In this document: positions 47,715 through 62,200 of the stretch, in pieces
How positions within the stretch are numbered: position 1 is the first letter of the stretch
How the letters are laid out: every line of letters begins with the position of its first letter
NCBI GenBank assembly: GCA_033026295.1
Contig: CM065181.1
Span: 2,761,001-2,825,000 of the forward strand
Source: Channa striata
Lineage: Eukaryota > Chordata > Actinopteri > Anabantiformes > Channidae
Reading direction: 5' to 3'
DNA length: 64,000 nucleotides
Made by a program: the position numbers and the translations under genes
Notes under the pieces: model-generated
Seen by the model: only the letters and a program-made list of their open reading frames with translations
What the model was told of the DNA's origin: nothing
Databases searched by the model: none

Positions 47715-49200
47715 GTAAGAAACGCACCTGGGGTGACACGAGAACTAATACTTTTATACACACATTTGGAATATTGTTGATCTCATGACATAAGTTGTGA
47801 CTTTGTATTACTTTTACTTCATGATAGTGTTCAAGTTGTCCCCCATACGTTTTTGTTGTCTTTGTGCTCTTCAGGATCTGTGTCCAGTGAGACACAGGAG
47901 GACGTGTACGTGGCTTCAGTGGAAACTGACCGAGGTGTGAAGGAGCAGCTGCGGCTCTACGACACCAAGGGTCTCCATGATGGACAGGAGCTGCCCAAAC
48001 ACTACTACTCCGTGGCAGACGGCTTTGTGCTTGTCTACAGCATTGACAGCTTAGAGTCTTTCAAGAGGGTGGACATTCTGAAAAAGGAAATTGACAAATC
48101 TAGAGATAAAAAAGAGGTGTGACTGATACAAAGTCTACTTTAATAACCGCAAGACCGTCTCATGTTGTCGCCAGTTAATCTCACATGACTTTCAGATACT
48201 CTGATTTAAAGTTAGTCATGTCAGATTAATATAGATTATTACTTAACTTTGTTCCAGATCAGGACTTTCAGTATGAGGAACAAATAGTTATTGGAAGAAC
48301 AATGTGGTGCCAAAGTCAGTCGGCTGTCAATGTGTAAAATACAAAGGGAATCAGCATTTCACTTACTCTGATCTGAAGCTGATCTCATTGTCAGGTTTTA
48401 GCTGCAGGTTGTGAACATCAGTTAGGCTGATGCTCAGCGACGATACGTTCCTGCGCTGTGTCAGGTCCCAACTAAATGTTAGGTTTCAAAATGCTATAGT
48501 ACAAATTCATTCCAGGTAACCTCATCAGGTTGCATCCCTGGTTTTTAGCTTTGTCCCTTCTACTGATTGGCAACAGTTACGTCAGTATCGCATTATTTGT
48601 TTGTGCCTCCAGTATTTCTTGGGGGGGCTAAAAAAGCTTCACGTCTTTGTAACTAAACAAAAAAGTTAAGTTACACTCAATACAGAAGGAGCCTGATAGG
48701 AATAAACAACTGTTTTCTTTGTCTTATTTGATTAAGGTCCCCATTACCTAGATTTCTGACTTGGGTGCAAAATCTGAGCATGGTATAGGTCATATTTATG
48801 AAGTAATTTTTACCAAATCCAAAGAAAGTACTTATTCTACTAACTGAAAAGTCTGATTACATACAGTGTTACATATTGTCATGGTGATGCATAATATTTA
48901 TTCACTGCTGTAAAAATGGAAGTGGACAGGATTCAGGTTTGTCTGTTGTGCTCTCAGGTGACAGTCATAGTGCTGGGGAATAAGACGGACCTGCGCGAGC
49001 GTCGTCAGGTTGACCAGGAGGTGGCGCAGCAGTGGGCGCGAGGGGAGAAGGTGAAGCTGTGGGAGGTGAGCGTCACAGAACGTAACTCTCTCATCGAGCC
49101 CTTCACCCAGCTGACAAGCCGCCTCACGCAGCCTCAGAGCAAATCTTCCTTTCCTCTGCCAGGACGCAAAAGCAAGGGTACCTCATCCAATGACATGTGA
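47621..49200 (+). CDS. nkiras1: NF-kappaB inhibitor-interacting Ras-like protein 1 (kappaB-Ras1)
   Basis: Small atypical Ras-like GTPase that binds the PEST region of IkappaB beta/alpha, slowing its degradation and so damping NF-kappaB; it also restrains Ral. Coding exons 47621-47714, 47875-48116 and 48958-49200 give 192 residues, the same as human NKIRAS1. Visible motifs: P-loop GQAAVGKT (residues about 11-18) and NKTD for guanine recognition. As in all kappaB-Ras, the switch regions differ from classical Ras (DTKG rather than DTAG). There is no C-terminal CaaX box, so it is not prenylated. The C-terminus SKSSFPLPGRKSKG favours NKIRAS1 over NKIRAS2. Introns 47715-47874 and 48117-48957 hold nothing else recognised. 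Confidence 0.95.
47875..48116 (+). CDS. nkiras1: nkiras1 coding exon 2
   Basis: 242 nt: GSVSSETQEDVYVASVETDR to DKSRDKKE. The acceptor is CTCTTCAG|GA and the donor GAG|GTGTGA. Confidence 0.95.
48958..49200 (+). CDS. nkiras1: nkiras1 coding exon 3
   Basis: 243 nt: VTVIVLGNKTDLRERRQVDQ to TSSNDM and TGA. The acceptor is GCTCTCAG|GTG. Confidence 0.95.
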   Translation: MTVIVLGNKTDLRERRQVDQEVAQQWARGEKVKLWEVSVTERNSLIEPFTQLTSRLTQPQSKSSFPLPGRKSKGTSSNDM

Positions 49201-50870
49201 AAGTCTGAAGATGCCCTCTTTGTATTTTTTTTCCTAATAGAATGCATTCACCTCGTGGGAATAAGCACTAGGACATGGATAAGCCTCTAGTTTAGCATCA
49301 GGAGTTTCATTTCTAATGTGTGCTTTCACCATTTTTCACACATTCATTCACATATTTGAGAATTTTGGGAAATGCACTTTTTCCTCAAAGTGAGATGAGA
49401 TGGTGTAGACCAATATTTTGTCTTTGTGTTAAATCCAGAGCTGGTTCAGGATGTGCATACAGGAATGAAAAACACATTAGTTTAATATGTTCAGAGATCA
49501 GTCAATGTAAAAACTAAATTTTTCTTTTTAATCTTTAGAGGTAGTAACATGTTGGAAATATTTTCTGACCAACAATGAGTTATCCATTTACTCTGCACTT
49601 CTGTACTATGTCTCTTGTTGACAGAGTGTCATTCTATGTTCAGGATTTATGGTAAAAAATTGGGCAACTTCAGTGTGGGAACACACGTTCGGGGACAGAA
49701 TGTGTGGTTCTAGGGTGAACCTTTTCCTACCAAGAGCTTTTTGCACACTGTAGAAATTTCACTAAACACAGTCGGCATGTTCCAGCAGAGCAGGGTCTGT
49801 GAGGACCAGGTTTGAGAATAAGTGAATTCATGGTTGGCTCCTTCCAGAATATATCAGAAATAAGTGGATGAATGTTGTAATTGATTATCTACACTAAAAC
49901 AAATTGGTCAGTCACAAACCACAACTGCAATATACATAGCCAGTGATTTAATTTTTTTCCATACAGTGAATCAGTTGTAGGTACACGGGGATAAAACATA
50001 AAAAAATGTAGCATGGGCAAGCACTTTAGTACCAAAGATTTGAGAAGACCTAAATATGGATCTTAGATCACATTTGAGTTGATGGTAAAATAATGTGGTG
50101 CACTTTACTGATTTTTCACCTGAATTGTAGGCATCATTCAAATTTACGAAAAATATTTTTCATGATATTCTATTTGTCATGGCAGGGTAGAGACGTCATT
50201 ACAGCCCCATAGCAAACTATTACCTTGTAAACTCATAAGTGGACATGTAATTGTAATTCCAAGACAGACTAGAGAAATCTTACAGCTTCCTATAAACTGT
50301 GGCTTAACATGTAACCCGTCAAATGTATTCACTTTATGTACACTACAAACTAACAGTATTTTGCACTTTTGTGCCAGTGTCATTTCCCATCATTGATGTT
50401 TGCAGCATTACCTCTTTAAGTAGGACACAACTGGCCTATGTCTAGTCAGTCTCACAGAAAAAAATGGACTGGCAGCAATAATATTCCTGGTACTGCCTTT
50501 ACTTGTGATGATTTCAAAGCCTACACTCCTGTGTCACCCAGCCTACTTAATCTAGTGGGGCTGCAATTGAAAGCTGTGTGTGTGTGTGTGTGCGTCAGCC
50601 TTTTTAAGAGTAGAAAAATCAGTGTTGAGAGTAATATTTATTTTTTAACTAACTTATTTTTTATCACTTCAATAAACCACATTCCTTGACTTGTGAGAAT
50701 GGAGACTAATGTGAATGATGATCTGCACTGGTTTCAAGAGTAATAACACTTCATATGCTGCTAGTAGGAAAAAAAAAAAAAGGTAGTGAGATCATGCTAT
50801 CCCTGAATTATTCTGTGCTCTGCAAGTCTTGTTTTTATGATGCACTCAATAAAATGTAGCTTCTTCATAA
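49201..50870 (+). other. nkiras1: nkiras1 3'UTR
   Basis: Noncoding. Two AATAAA signals, at 50671-50676 and 50848-50853, would give a 3'UTR of about 1.5-1.7 kb. It includes a short GT repeat near 50576-50592 and an A run near 50768. Confidence 0.6.
50848..50853 (+). other. Candidate polyadenylation signal of nkiras1
   Basis: AATAAA in CACTCAATAAAATGTAGC; a second one is at 50671. Which is used cannot be told from sequence. Confidence 0.55.
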
Positions 50871-51386
50871 TGACTCTTCTGGAAACTTTATTTTGGTGGT
50901 CAATGTGATGTTAAATTTTGGAGGCATTTCAAATAACCAAAGTCAGATGCTTTAATTGGTAATGTTTAATTCTTTAAGGTAGAAACAAACAGCTTTTCAG
51001 CAGTACAGAACAGAAATTACAACCATTATCCATCCATATCTAAATATGTCTACATGTGTAAAACAGCCTTCAAAGACCAGGAGTTTGGAGAGGGTAGCAA
51101 ACACAAACTGGAACTTTTATAGAATAGAGTTTACACTGACATATGACTGGGAATCATGCTGTGAAAAATTTCATCTAGCAGTTTAGTATTAATCTTTATC
51201 TTCAAGCACAAACTTAAAAAAAAAAAGTCACAAAATTATTATTGCCAGATCAGAGTATATTTGGGCCAGAGATAACTTACAAAAATACAACAAACAACAA
51301 AACATCAGGAGTTAAGACTTTAATTCAGAGATAAAAATCCACCCACCACTCTACCTACCCTGCTTCCCTCGTCTACTGGGAGCCAC

Positions 51387-51419
51387 ACCCCTCCCCTCCC
51401 CCTCCCCTCCCCCACCCAG
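51387..51419 (-). repeat. G-quadruplex-forming tract in the ube2e1 3'UTR
   Basis: On the minus (transcript) strand: GGGTGGGGGAGGGGAG followed by GGGGGAGGGGAGGGG, i.e. at least five runs of four or more G. It lies about 65 bases after the ube2e1 stop codon. Four runs with one-base loops are a strong quadruplex pattern. Confidence 0.8.
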
Positions 51420-51483
51420 CCCAATTTCACACCCCTACATCCTCAAGTCACCCCAGCAGCGGCAGCAGCAGCTGCTCTGCTAA

Positions 51484-51581
51484 TTATGTGGCGTAGCGCT
51501 TGGTCCACTGTTTGGCTATCCTGTCGTGTTCAGGTCTGTTTGTTGTGTACTGTGTGGCAATGCTTCCAACCAGAGGGTCAG
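51484..51581 (-). CDS. ube2e1: ube2e1 last coding exon
   Basis: 98 nt: (A)DPLVGSIATQYTTNRPEHD to KRYAT and TAA. The acceptor is GTTCCCAG|CT. Confidence 0.95.
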
Positions 51582-54500
51582 CTGGGAACGCACAAACAAA
51601 ACAGTTGATTCTTTTCCTTCTTTCACATGCTTCTATTCTGTTAATACATCACTATTACATTACAAATATTTCACTCAGGTACGTTTTTTTTTTTTTTGCC
51701 TTGCCAGCTTATTTTAACAGTTTTTAATATCAATAACAGACAGAAAAAGCCAAAAATATGCCACTAAATCTGGACCAATCCCAATATAATATTGTGTATT
51801 AGTAAAACTATCTATTGCTGTAACAACACAAATTCACCAGAGACAATATGGACTAAATCTTTACTGTACTTGTAATCTTATTTTCTAGTATTAATTAAGA
51901 AGTAAATTGGAAAGCATATTGACATTTTACTACAAGTTTAACCTACTATGTTCAATCAGCAAGGTCCTTCATCACATCCAAAAACAGTGATATAATACAT
52001 ATATTTATGAAATACTTTCTGTCAATCTGAACACAGATGAGGCTGAAACAGTAAAAGGAGTTTAGTCTGGAGACCTAGCTACATGAGGGTTTAAAACTCA
52101 GCTATGCTCTATTAGTTGGAGTCTAGGACGAGATTTAGGAGGAAGTAATTAAACCTTGAAATTAAGACTTTTTCTACAAACATCGAGATCAAGTAGGGTT
52201 CTGCTGATTAGAACTTTCTATTTTTAGAAGAATATTCACTCTCAGCAGTCAATCCATGAAGTAAAAGATATGAATGATCCTCAAAAAACATTTTCACAAG
52301 AGAAGTCTGAGATACAAATACATCTTTAAATAAGGTATAAAGAATTCTATAATGTGACAAACTATCAGCTGTCAGGTATCAGTTGCCTGTAGACTAAGTA
52401 GGTCCAGGTGGGTGTGTGTGCGCTGCAGCTCTTACCAGGGTTACAGTCAGTGAGCAGGGAGCAGATGGACAGTAGGACCTTGGAGATGGTGAGGGCAGGA
52501 CTCCAGTTGTCCTTCAGGATGTCCAGACAGATCACCCCCTGGCTGTTGATGTTACAGTGGTAAATCCTGGTGCGGAAAGTCACCTGGACACACACAAAAC
52601 ACAAAGGATGAGCCTAAAAACAATAACTTCAGTACATTTTGTTCCCTTAACAGAAAAAAAATTACTTATAATGTGTCCATCAGGCAGATAGTCGTTCTGT
52701 ATCTGAAGTGTCATCAACTCTAACATCTTCACCAAACAGTGAAGTTCTACATTCCTGAATTCAGTTCAGTTCCTTCTTTTTAAAAAAAAAAAAAAAGGGG
52801 GGGAAAGACAAGGGTCACGGATGGAGGATGACACACATTTGCAAGGCCTGAGAAACTAAGATTAGAAATGATCTGGTGATTTCATTTAGCTGCTTTTGGC
52901 TGGACAAGTGTGCCCTCTAGTGAAACTGATGAAAATCTCATGTGTCTAAAAAAGAGGCATCAATGCATGACACATAGAACAGGCTTTTCTTGATGCTGAC
53001 ACCCAATAATAAACACATAGTAGCATAGTAACACATTTCTATAACTCAAGTAATTCAAGTTAAGTAAAAACAAAGATTTTATAATCTTTTGAAAGTAAAA
53101 ATAATGGCAGATCTGCAGTTTTGGGTTGCATTAGATTGTACAGATGTACCCGATGAAGCAAACAGTGAGTGTAAACAAAGTTTTACCTTGGGGGGTTTGA
53201 AGGGGTAGTCTGTCGTGAAGGCGATGTCCAGGAAGAACACTCCTCCCTCGTACACTGAGCCTGGAGGGCCCAGGATGGTCGACCTCCACTCATAGATGTT
53301 GTCTCCTTTCGGACCAGCGCTGTTGGCACAAAGAAATTCTGGATTAACAAGAGGCTGTGAAAGTCAAACAATGGCTTTCAAAGCTAAAACAACTTAAGAC
53401 AATAACAAAGTTTCAATCATAATGGTTATATGACTGCGAGACGATGGCTAAACCTAATAGGATTCAATGCACACCACTTCTGTAGGATCATCCACAACTC
53501 CTGACACTTATTTTATACTAATAATTGAAAACTTTTTCCTATCTGGATGAAGACATACCAGAACAATCATCATCCTAAACTGCTGCTTGACTTGACTTCA
53601 ATCATTCTTTGTCTGCATTTTTCCTTTAGCCCCCCCGGTGTTTTAGGTTAATTATTAGTTAGTTTTTTTCCTTCAAACAACAGATTTCTTAGAAGACCTG
53701 ATAAATTAAGGACGCATTTTAAAAACTAAGGGAACTAAGACAGATGCAGCCACAGCCACGGTCCGAGGGTCCTGCACCTTGTGCAGTTTCATCAAAACAG
53801 ACATTATCTGTCAATCAATCCAAACTGTTTAACCCCCACAAGGTTAATGCTTTTGACATTTAGGAGAATGTGCCTACTCAGTCAGATAAGAAGATCAATA
53901 ACCGTCCCGTGTATGTCTTTAGTCAGCAGCTGATTAGTTTAGCATAACGACTGGAAATGGGGCTGCAGATATCTTGGTTCTCTCCACCTGCTGTCTTTGT
54001 AATGTGTGACAAACCTTTCTTACATAATCTACCATAACTGACCTGTGAAGATCAAGAGTTAGAAAAAAATATGTCATAATGGATTTAAGGACTTTCATTT
54101 AGCACACAGGTTGGTTTTTAATACAGACAGAAGACAACACAACTTTACTGATACTGATATACCATTTAAAAATGCACTTTACACCAAGTATATTAAAGGT
54201 TATTGTAGCTTCTAGTTGTAGTTTTGCAAAAAAAAAACAGAAAAGATTTGCTTCCTTGGCTTCCAGCTAATGTGTGGGAACCTTTCACCTGTCTCACTCT
54301 CAGTCCCCACTGGAACAGATCTATTTCTTTAGTTACACATGTGGAAGTGTGTATAGAACACATCAGCAGCAAGCAAAAACTGATTTCATGCAACATAGCT
54401 GCCCTCTTTTCAACACCATTTAAACACAGGAAATTGTTATGTTTGAAAGAAGAATCAACAAATTGCAAATAGAATCACAGTATGTATCAATGATTTTGAA

Positions 54501-56162
54501 ACTTTCAAGACTTTTGCTCAGGGTTTTCAGGCTGTCCTAGGTGTAAAATACCCTGAAGCTACTCTCAGACAAGATCATGGACCCCACTTTTGTGCTGAGC
54601 TATTAACTTTAACCCATATTTGTTTCAGTTCTGAGGCCCATGAGCAAACAAATACAACATCAATACACAAATACCACATTTCTAATCAACTGTAGCCAAA
54701 AACCTTCCAAACATCTATTCCACATCATTTCATTCCTACTTTATTAAAACTATTAACTGCAATGACACATATGAGTTGTTAACCAACTGAGATGAGAAAG
54801 ATCAATACAACTTCCTTTAGCCTGTGGAAACGAGGCTTGGGAGGAGCAGGCTCTTCACAGAAACTGTAATTCAACAGCAGCAGTAAATGAAGTCAAGACT
54901 GCCTCCTGATGGAGTGATGAAGCCCAAAGAAGTGCTCAAAAATGTCTGCAAAAAGTGAACAGCAATATAAAGAAACAAACCGATGCATAAATCCCTTTAA
55001 CACCCACTGACCACATTATTACTACTATTACTATTATCATTATGTGCAACCTGCTAGTACAAGGTCAGACCTTTTTTGCCTTTAGAGCTTCAACCTTCCT
55101 TGGAGGTTTCTGTCCATATGCATAAATGCATCTTTGTGTTATGGAGCTATTCGGCAAATGTACCTAACCAAGTGACTGGTGAGTTTGTCTGCAGCAGCCC
55201 TGCAACAGTAAATGCATGGCAAACATCCTTACACAGTACAGCCTTAGTTTGCAGTACAACATCATATGTAATGCTGCTCTAGTGTCCCACACCAACTCTG
55301 TGCTGAATAATCTACCACACTCATAATTAAGGTATAATTAAAACCTAGGTCGAGGAACAGTTTTGCACTGATGACTTTATTTGTTGTAACAGTTAGGGAG
55401 TCTCATGGCTGAAGAGTGATTGAGTGCAACTAAAGATCACTCACTCACCTGGAACTAGTCCAGAATTAAACCTGGCAGCAGGAAATGTAAAACTAGTTCT
55501 CCCCCTCTCTGGCTTGTGACCTTTAATATATAAGCACTCTTTATCACAGGTTTGTTGTGTTCCATTTCACTACTTTAAAAAATTGTTTCATTACTTACAA
55601 AGATATACAATATTAACATATTACTAATTCATTTTTATAATTCAAGAATAGATTTCATAAAATTGAACAATTAGTTGGGAGGATCTATTAGGCACAGCAA
55701 GGGAACAGACTCTCTGTTTGACTTCCCAAACAATGATAGCAAAACAAAATTAAAATCTTCTGATTCAGTGTGTTACACATGTAAAAATGTAAACACGCCC
55801 ATGTTCATTACAGGAATGTCCTTTATTTATGCTGGGTTACCAGCATTTGTGCAGGGGGAAACCCTGTGCTGGGCCCAGCTGCTAACACACATTACAGGTC
55901 ACAGAACAAATCATCAGTCAGCAGGAGCTGCTGTGCCATTTAGTTATAGCTTTTCCTACTGAATACCTGACTGAGGTGTCTCTCACCTGACACAGAGCTG
56001 TTTCATATTCACAGATGAGTCACATAAATAGAGTCTATGCTTCCAACCTGCCTGGGCTGATGCACATAAAGTCCAACCAGTGCTCAGTGTGAGCCAGTAA
56101 TATGGCATGCAGTCAGTGTTGTCATTCTGGGGGGGTGGGGGCTTCTTCTGTGACCTCTGTGT

Positions 56163-56206
<44 letters not shown>

Positions 56207-59200
56207 CACAAGGAGACGACTGACATTTGAGCTGTTTCCTTTTTTCTAAGCCTTTAACCTTTCAAACAGGCACACGGTGGCTTACTTTAGTGACCCCTGC
56301 AGCACAGCAGAGGACAACAGCAGATGAATATTCATCTCCTTTTTGTGATTCAAATCACAACATGAAGCAAAGTAAGGAGTCGCGAGCAAGATTGACCGGT
56401 TAAATGCATGGCCTTTCTCTTGGCATTACTCTGATTGTAATTATGAGCAGCAAAGTGGGAAGAGAAAACATTTATTCCACCCTAACCCCAAGACAAAGAT
56501 GAGGGGAGTGTGACAGCTACAATATCTCCTGCTAGTCAAGAGGAACAGTGAGAGCAACTGCTGTTATCGAACCAATAGTTAATATCTCCCCACACAGACA
56601 ATACTCTAATAAAACTAAAGTATGATTTAATAAATACAAAACACTACAGAAAGACTGTTGATCAACTTCTTCACTGAAAGTAGTTTAAATTCAGCTTTCA
56701 TTTCACTGTGAAACTGATTAGAAATGACACAAAATACACATTTTATTCTGTGTTAATATTCTCCTCTATGCACATCTTTAAGATCATTGCCCATCTTTAA
56801 ATGAATCTGTTTCTCCCTTTCAACACATCTGCTGGTTCACAAAGGATGTTACTCTCAGCCCACTGTTGTTCAACTCATCTCTCCAGGCCTTAATACACAC
56901 ACACACACAAAGTTTCATTTTCAATCACCACTTTCTGCTTGCAATAGTATTGTGATGACAAGGAGAAACACTGTAATAAGCCGCCTGACTGAGACAATAT
57001 AATGACTCCACTTTCCTTGAGTGCCGAGGAGCACTCCCCCCCCCAACCAATTTAATACAATGGCAATCAGCCTCTGAATGTTCCCGCAGTGCTTTATGAA
57101 GACAGGATGAAAATCACATGGTGGCACTGATACTCCAATGACACACAGAGTCAGATTCCACGATGATGGGTTAATTTACTACTGGAGCTAATATAATGTC
57201 ATGTTTTTAATTTAAAAAAACAACAACAAGCATTTCAATTTAAAAACCATTTCATTCAAGCAAAACATCACAATAAAAAAAAAGTACATCTGTTAGAGTT
57301 TAACATGGTATGTACTTAAAATGTGTGCAACAAAAAGTGTGACTCATTTTTTTGGGATATACAATATATTTTCAAAACTTTTGAAGGCCATTTCTGCCCG
57401 TCTTGAAAAGGACCAGATGTAGTCAAAATATTAGACATCTAAATGGATTACATAAGCTTAGTATAGCAAGTAATTAGTAAGAAAGTTTGGCAGGGTATTT
57501 GCAGAGCGACAAAGGCACACCAGCACACCAGTATGAATGCTCGCAAGAGCGCAAGCCAAGCGTAAGCTGTTGCATGGAAGCACATCATTTTATCCTGGTA
57601 TTTAAAAGGTGAGCACCAAAGATTCAAAGATAAATGTGAAAACAAACACAAATACACAACACGCATATAACTTCGTATTGCTCTATGGGATCTCTTTCCA
57701 AACCACAGCAATAACCAGAGGGTGAACGTATTTACCAAAGAAAACACACCACTTAGTACACACGCTGTACATTTTTTACATGCAGAAAATTAAAGGTTCA
57801 ATACAGAAACATCAAATTAGGCTTCTATTGTTTTCTATGAGAGCAGCACCATCTACAGTGTGGGAGAACAACAACAATATCTGAAAGAACACGGCTCACA
57901 CATCAGGTAGTAGCTCACTCATCGCCCACTACATGCAGCATGTTCCAGCTCTTAGAATAGATTAAGCTGGACAGTGACTTTTTACTCATAAGTGTTGCCA
58001 GGTTACATGACTCAACAATGAAAATGTCCTGGCATGCTCCATTCCACGTACAAATTCAGTATAAAGAAGGAATAGGTTTTAATACTCAGCCGTGCCTGTA
58101 GCTGACGGAAGATAAACGTAAGCGTCTACTTCCACTTGCTGCCCAACTAAAGCCTGGCGGACAGAGAGGAAACTTCTTCAAACTCCCATCTGTGCAGCAG
58201 CAGCAGCAGCAGCAGCTCAGAGCTCGCCGCTGCTTTCAGGGCTTTCCGAAGTAACAACGGTGTACAGGCCAGTCACTTCCTCTCAAGGGAGGAGGCTTTT
58301 TATAGATATGAAGAAGCTATTGAGAAAACCTCAGTAGTCCCAAACACACAAGCTGAGCTGGTAACACACTGCAGAGGTGTGTGTGTTTAAGGACAGGCTG
58401 CCACTTATATCAGCTCCTGAACAGAGGGATCACATGCAGCTCAGATTGCTCAGGCTTAGCAGATTCTCACCACACACACACACACACACACACACGGATG
58501 ATTCTTTAGCTGTATGACAAGGAGTGCCTGATAAAAGACAAAGAAAGAAAAAAATATTTTCAAAAGGTTCAAGACAAAATACTTAAAAGTACTAACAACT
58601 CTATTCTTTTCCAATCTTCCCATCCTTATTTCATTCCTACAAGCCCCACACAATTGTAAATGTTCTTCAGCTGTCAGTCAACCCTGGAATGTCAGGAATC
58701 TGTGTGACACACGAGGGCAACTTCTTAGGAAATAATCTGGCCAACAACAGCGTATGAGAAAACAAAGCAAAGTTAAACATAGAGAGAATAAAGCGTGAGT
58801 GACAGGAAGTAAGCAATAAATAAAATAGCTAGTCAAGAGTCGGAAAGGGAATTAAACAGGGTGAATGAAAGCTGCAGGACAGGAGGGAGGAAAGGGGGTG
58901 AGGCAGGCTTGTGATGTCTGCAGTTCACACTTCAGTGGCAACGAGGCTGTAGAAAAATAAAAGCAGGCCTGCATGACATTCCCTGTGTGGAGCAGATTTA
59001 GATTTTGATAAATGACACATGAAAGTCTCCCTTACGGGGCTCATAAAAGTTTCCTACTAGGGAAGTGCTGATGATAATAGAAAGTAGTCGGAATACATCT
59101 TCATCTGTCGGTGTCCATTTTAGGAACAAGCAGAGAAACAAGACAACCACCACCTGACTCATCAATGTGTAATCCATTATACAGTATCTGCAAGGCCAGC

Positions 59201-62200
59201 TCCATTCAAATCCTAGTGAGCAGATTCTGTGTTAAATGAAGCAGAAACAACCCAAAAAAAAAAAACAAAAAACAAACAACGCTAAAAATTTTCTCTCTGC
59301 ATGAGATGCTGAATAGAAGCTTTTCTACAGCGATGAAACAGAATGAAAAGATGAGGCCTCTCTCCACACTGATGCTCGGAGTGCAGCCGCAGCACACGTT
59401 TGGACGAATTTAGCCTGGAACTAAAGCATTTCCTTTGCTTTATTTGACCAGATGAGAAAGGTTTTGTCAAATCAGATGTCACAGCTCTGTCTTCCAGGCC
59501 ACGGTGACAAATCAAAAAAAATTAATCCGAACATGTATGGTGCAGATGTTTATCAGTCCATGTTGAAACTTTTGTTTGGGTGTTACACTCGTGAAGTAAT
59601 TCTCTATTCTCACTTTCATAGTGAGATGAATGACTGCTCACTATTAAAGAACAGATTCCTCACCAGATCCAGGGGCTTACATGATAAAAATAAGGGAATT
59701 TGACTGCAATCACTCTTGACTTGGGTGTTTTGAGACCTGAAAGGTCGAACCAAGATTTGTGTTATTGTTCAACTCTATACATTCAGATAGTTCTGGTTTC
59801 ACATTGCAATTTTGCGAATGCACTAAATGATTTGCATGAGATAAGTACATCCTGTCATTGTTGCCTACCAGCTTTGTCTTATTACATTAGAATACTCGTT
59901 CTAAAGACGTCGTCACTTCGAGCACATGTACATTTGCACATACATGTTACAGTGAAATGTGACTGATTTGATTGGGGAGCTAGCGCTGGGACACACTTGG
60001 GGGGGAAGGCTGGGATCCCACACCGGGATTTGATCCTGCATCATCCGTTTTACCATCCAGCTGCTCCACCCATTGACCTACCAGCTGTTGAAGTTTTTGC
60101 TTCTTATTTATTCAAACACTGATGGGCCAACACTCACCGGGAGCAACTAAGTGGGGGTTCAGTGTTTTGCTCAAGGACACTTCAACATGTGATCGATGGG
60201 ATTGAACCAACAACTGTAGGCTTGGTGGCCACTTGGGCCAAACTGAAAACAAATCTCGCATCTAATCCTTCGCCCAGGTGAACCTGCCACGCATTCTTTT
60301 GCTGGTTTTATTAAAAGTTTGTGATAGGCTTGTTAACTTCCTGCAATTGGCCGAAAGGTCTAAACTAAATGACAAAGGTTTTTGAATAGACTAGAACAAC
60401 TTCAGCTTGATTCAAACCAAGACTACCTGGTTATATGCCTAGGGAAATAGCTAATCAAAACATGTTTTTAAAATAACTCACAAATATAAATTGACATTTT
60501 CAATATCTCAGTAATATCCTCTTTTAAACAGCAGAGCACTACAGCCTTCAGCAAACATGACTGGAACCAACTGGGCATCTGCTGGGACTGTTTCAGCGTT
60601 GAAATAATACACATTTAATTTGCAAGATAATGTATGTGGGATTAATAAACTGTGCTCATTGTTAGAAAGGAAAATGTCACTGAAGGTTTTTGTTTTACGT
60701 TTTTGGTCAACAATGCAACTTAAGTGTCGCAGAGGTATCAGCTCCGCCAGGCTGTGGATCCACAGCACTGAGTAGAACTATTTGTTTTGCCAAAAAGGCC
60801 AGCAGATACCTGTCATAAGGTTCTCAACTAAATCTGAAAATGTTAATCACACCAAACTGCTTCCCTTTCAAAGTTTCAAAACACATCTCACGTCAACAAT
60901 CCTGCTTTCATCGAATCCACCCCTACCACAGGGAGTTTAAGGGAACAGCTGCAGTGCAGCTTCTCCTGACTGACTCGTACACAGACACTGAGTAGCGGTG
61001 AATGAAAAAGCTTGTGCTGAAGCTTCTCTGTGGCCATACCTTATCATCTAAATGCGTGTTTTGGGTCTGGGCTGCGCAATTTGTGGTTTTGAGCTTGCTG
61101 CCATGCAATCAGCTCGCCTTTAAGGTCTAGACATCCTGACCTGCAGTTCAGACACGTGCCTCACCCACTTCAGTGCAAACAGCAGCCCTGTCGTCACTCG
61201 ATACCTGAACTGTTGGAAAATTGTTTGACAAAGAAGATCATATCTTATCGAACCTTACTTCCTTACTCTAGGGAGCTTCACTTTAATGACACAATGTCAC
61301 TTATCTAACCCTGATATGTATGCATAACAAACAGATTTATGAATGCCCACCACAATTCACATCTGTGTCCCTGTTTTGTGCAAACAAGTCAGTAGCATGC
61401 AGCATATTAAGTAACAGCAGTCTTGTAGCCCCTGCACGTATTGTACATGCTGATAAATCATTTTCATAACACAGGTCTAAACCTGCCAGGCATGTTTCAA
61501 AGACAGGTCAAAATATATACATAGGCAGTAAATGTTTTTTCACCCCTGAAGCCTCAGTATACTTGAACATGTCAATATACGTATATTAGGGTTCAACTGT
61601 ACAACCCTAACTTAGCACTGTTGCTGGCTGTGTGTGTGTTCATGTTGGACAAAGTCCCAAATTGGCTGTTTGTCCTAAATTGACCAAACACAAATGGAAG
61701 TAGATAAAATTATCCAGTTAGTCAATGATCTGGGCCTCTATCAAACCAGAAAGCCAGAAGTAAACTTGTTTCAATTTCTAAATATTTGAATAAAATAACA
61801 AGTGTTGTTAATGAATAAAATCTAAATTATTCAGTTATGGCTACAGTGACCAAATACCCTTAACTACACCAATAACAAGCACTTTATCTGATTAAGCTAT
61901 CACCATTATTAAGGAAACATTTTGAGATAATGGTGTTTCCTCTTTGACAAAACCATTTTTTACTGGTCCAGACACCATCACACTCAGCAGATTAACCAGA
62001 CAACAGGTTTTACTAATTTAATACATTTTAATTTGTATTATCACTGAGTGCAAATAGCACTTAGCATTCTATTAACACAACTTCATGCAGCTGGGCACAT
62101 GTGCATGTTGATGATATTTATTTTTTGATGTGTAGCGTATATGAACACTGTTACATTTACAAAACCACGAGTGTGAGTGTGAGTGAGTGTTTGTTTATGC

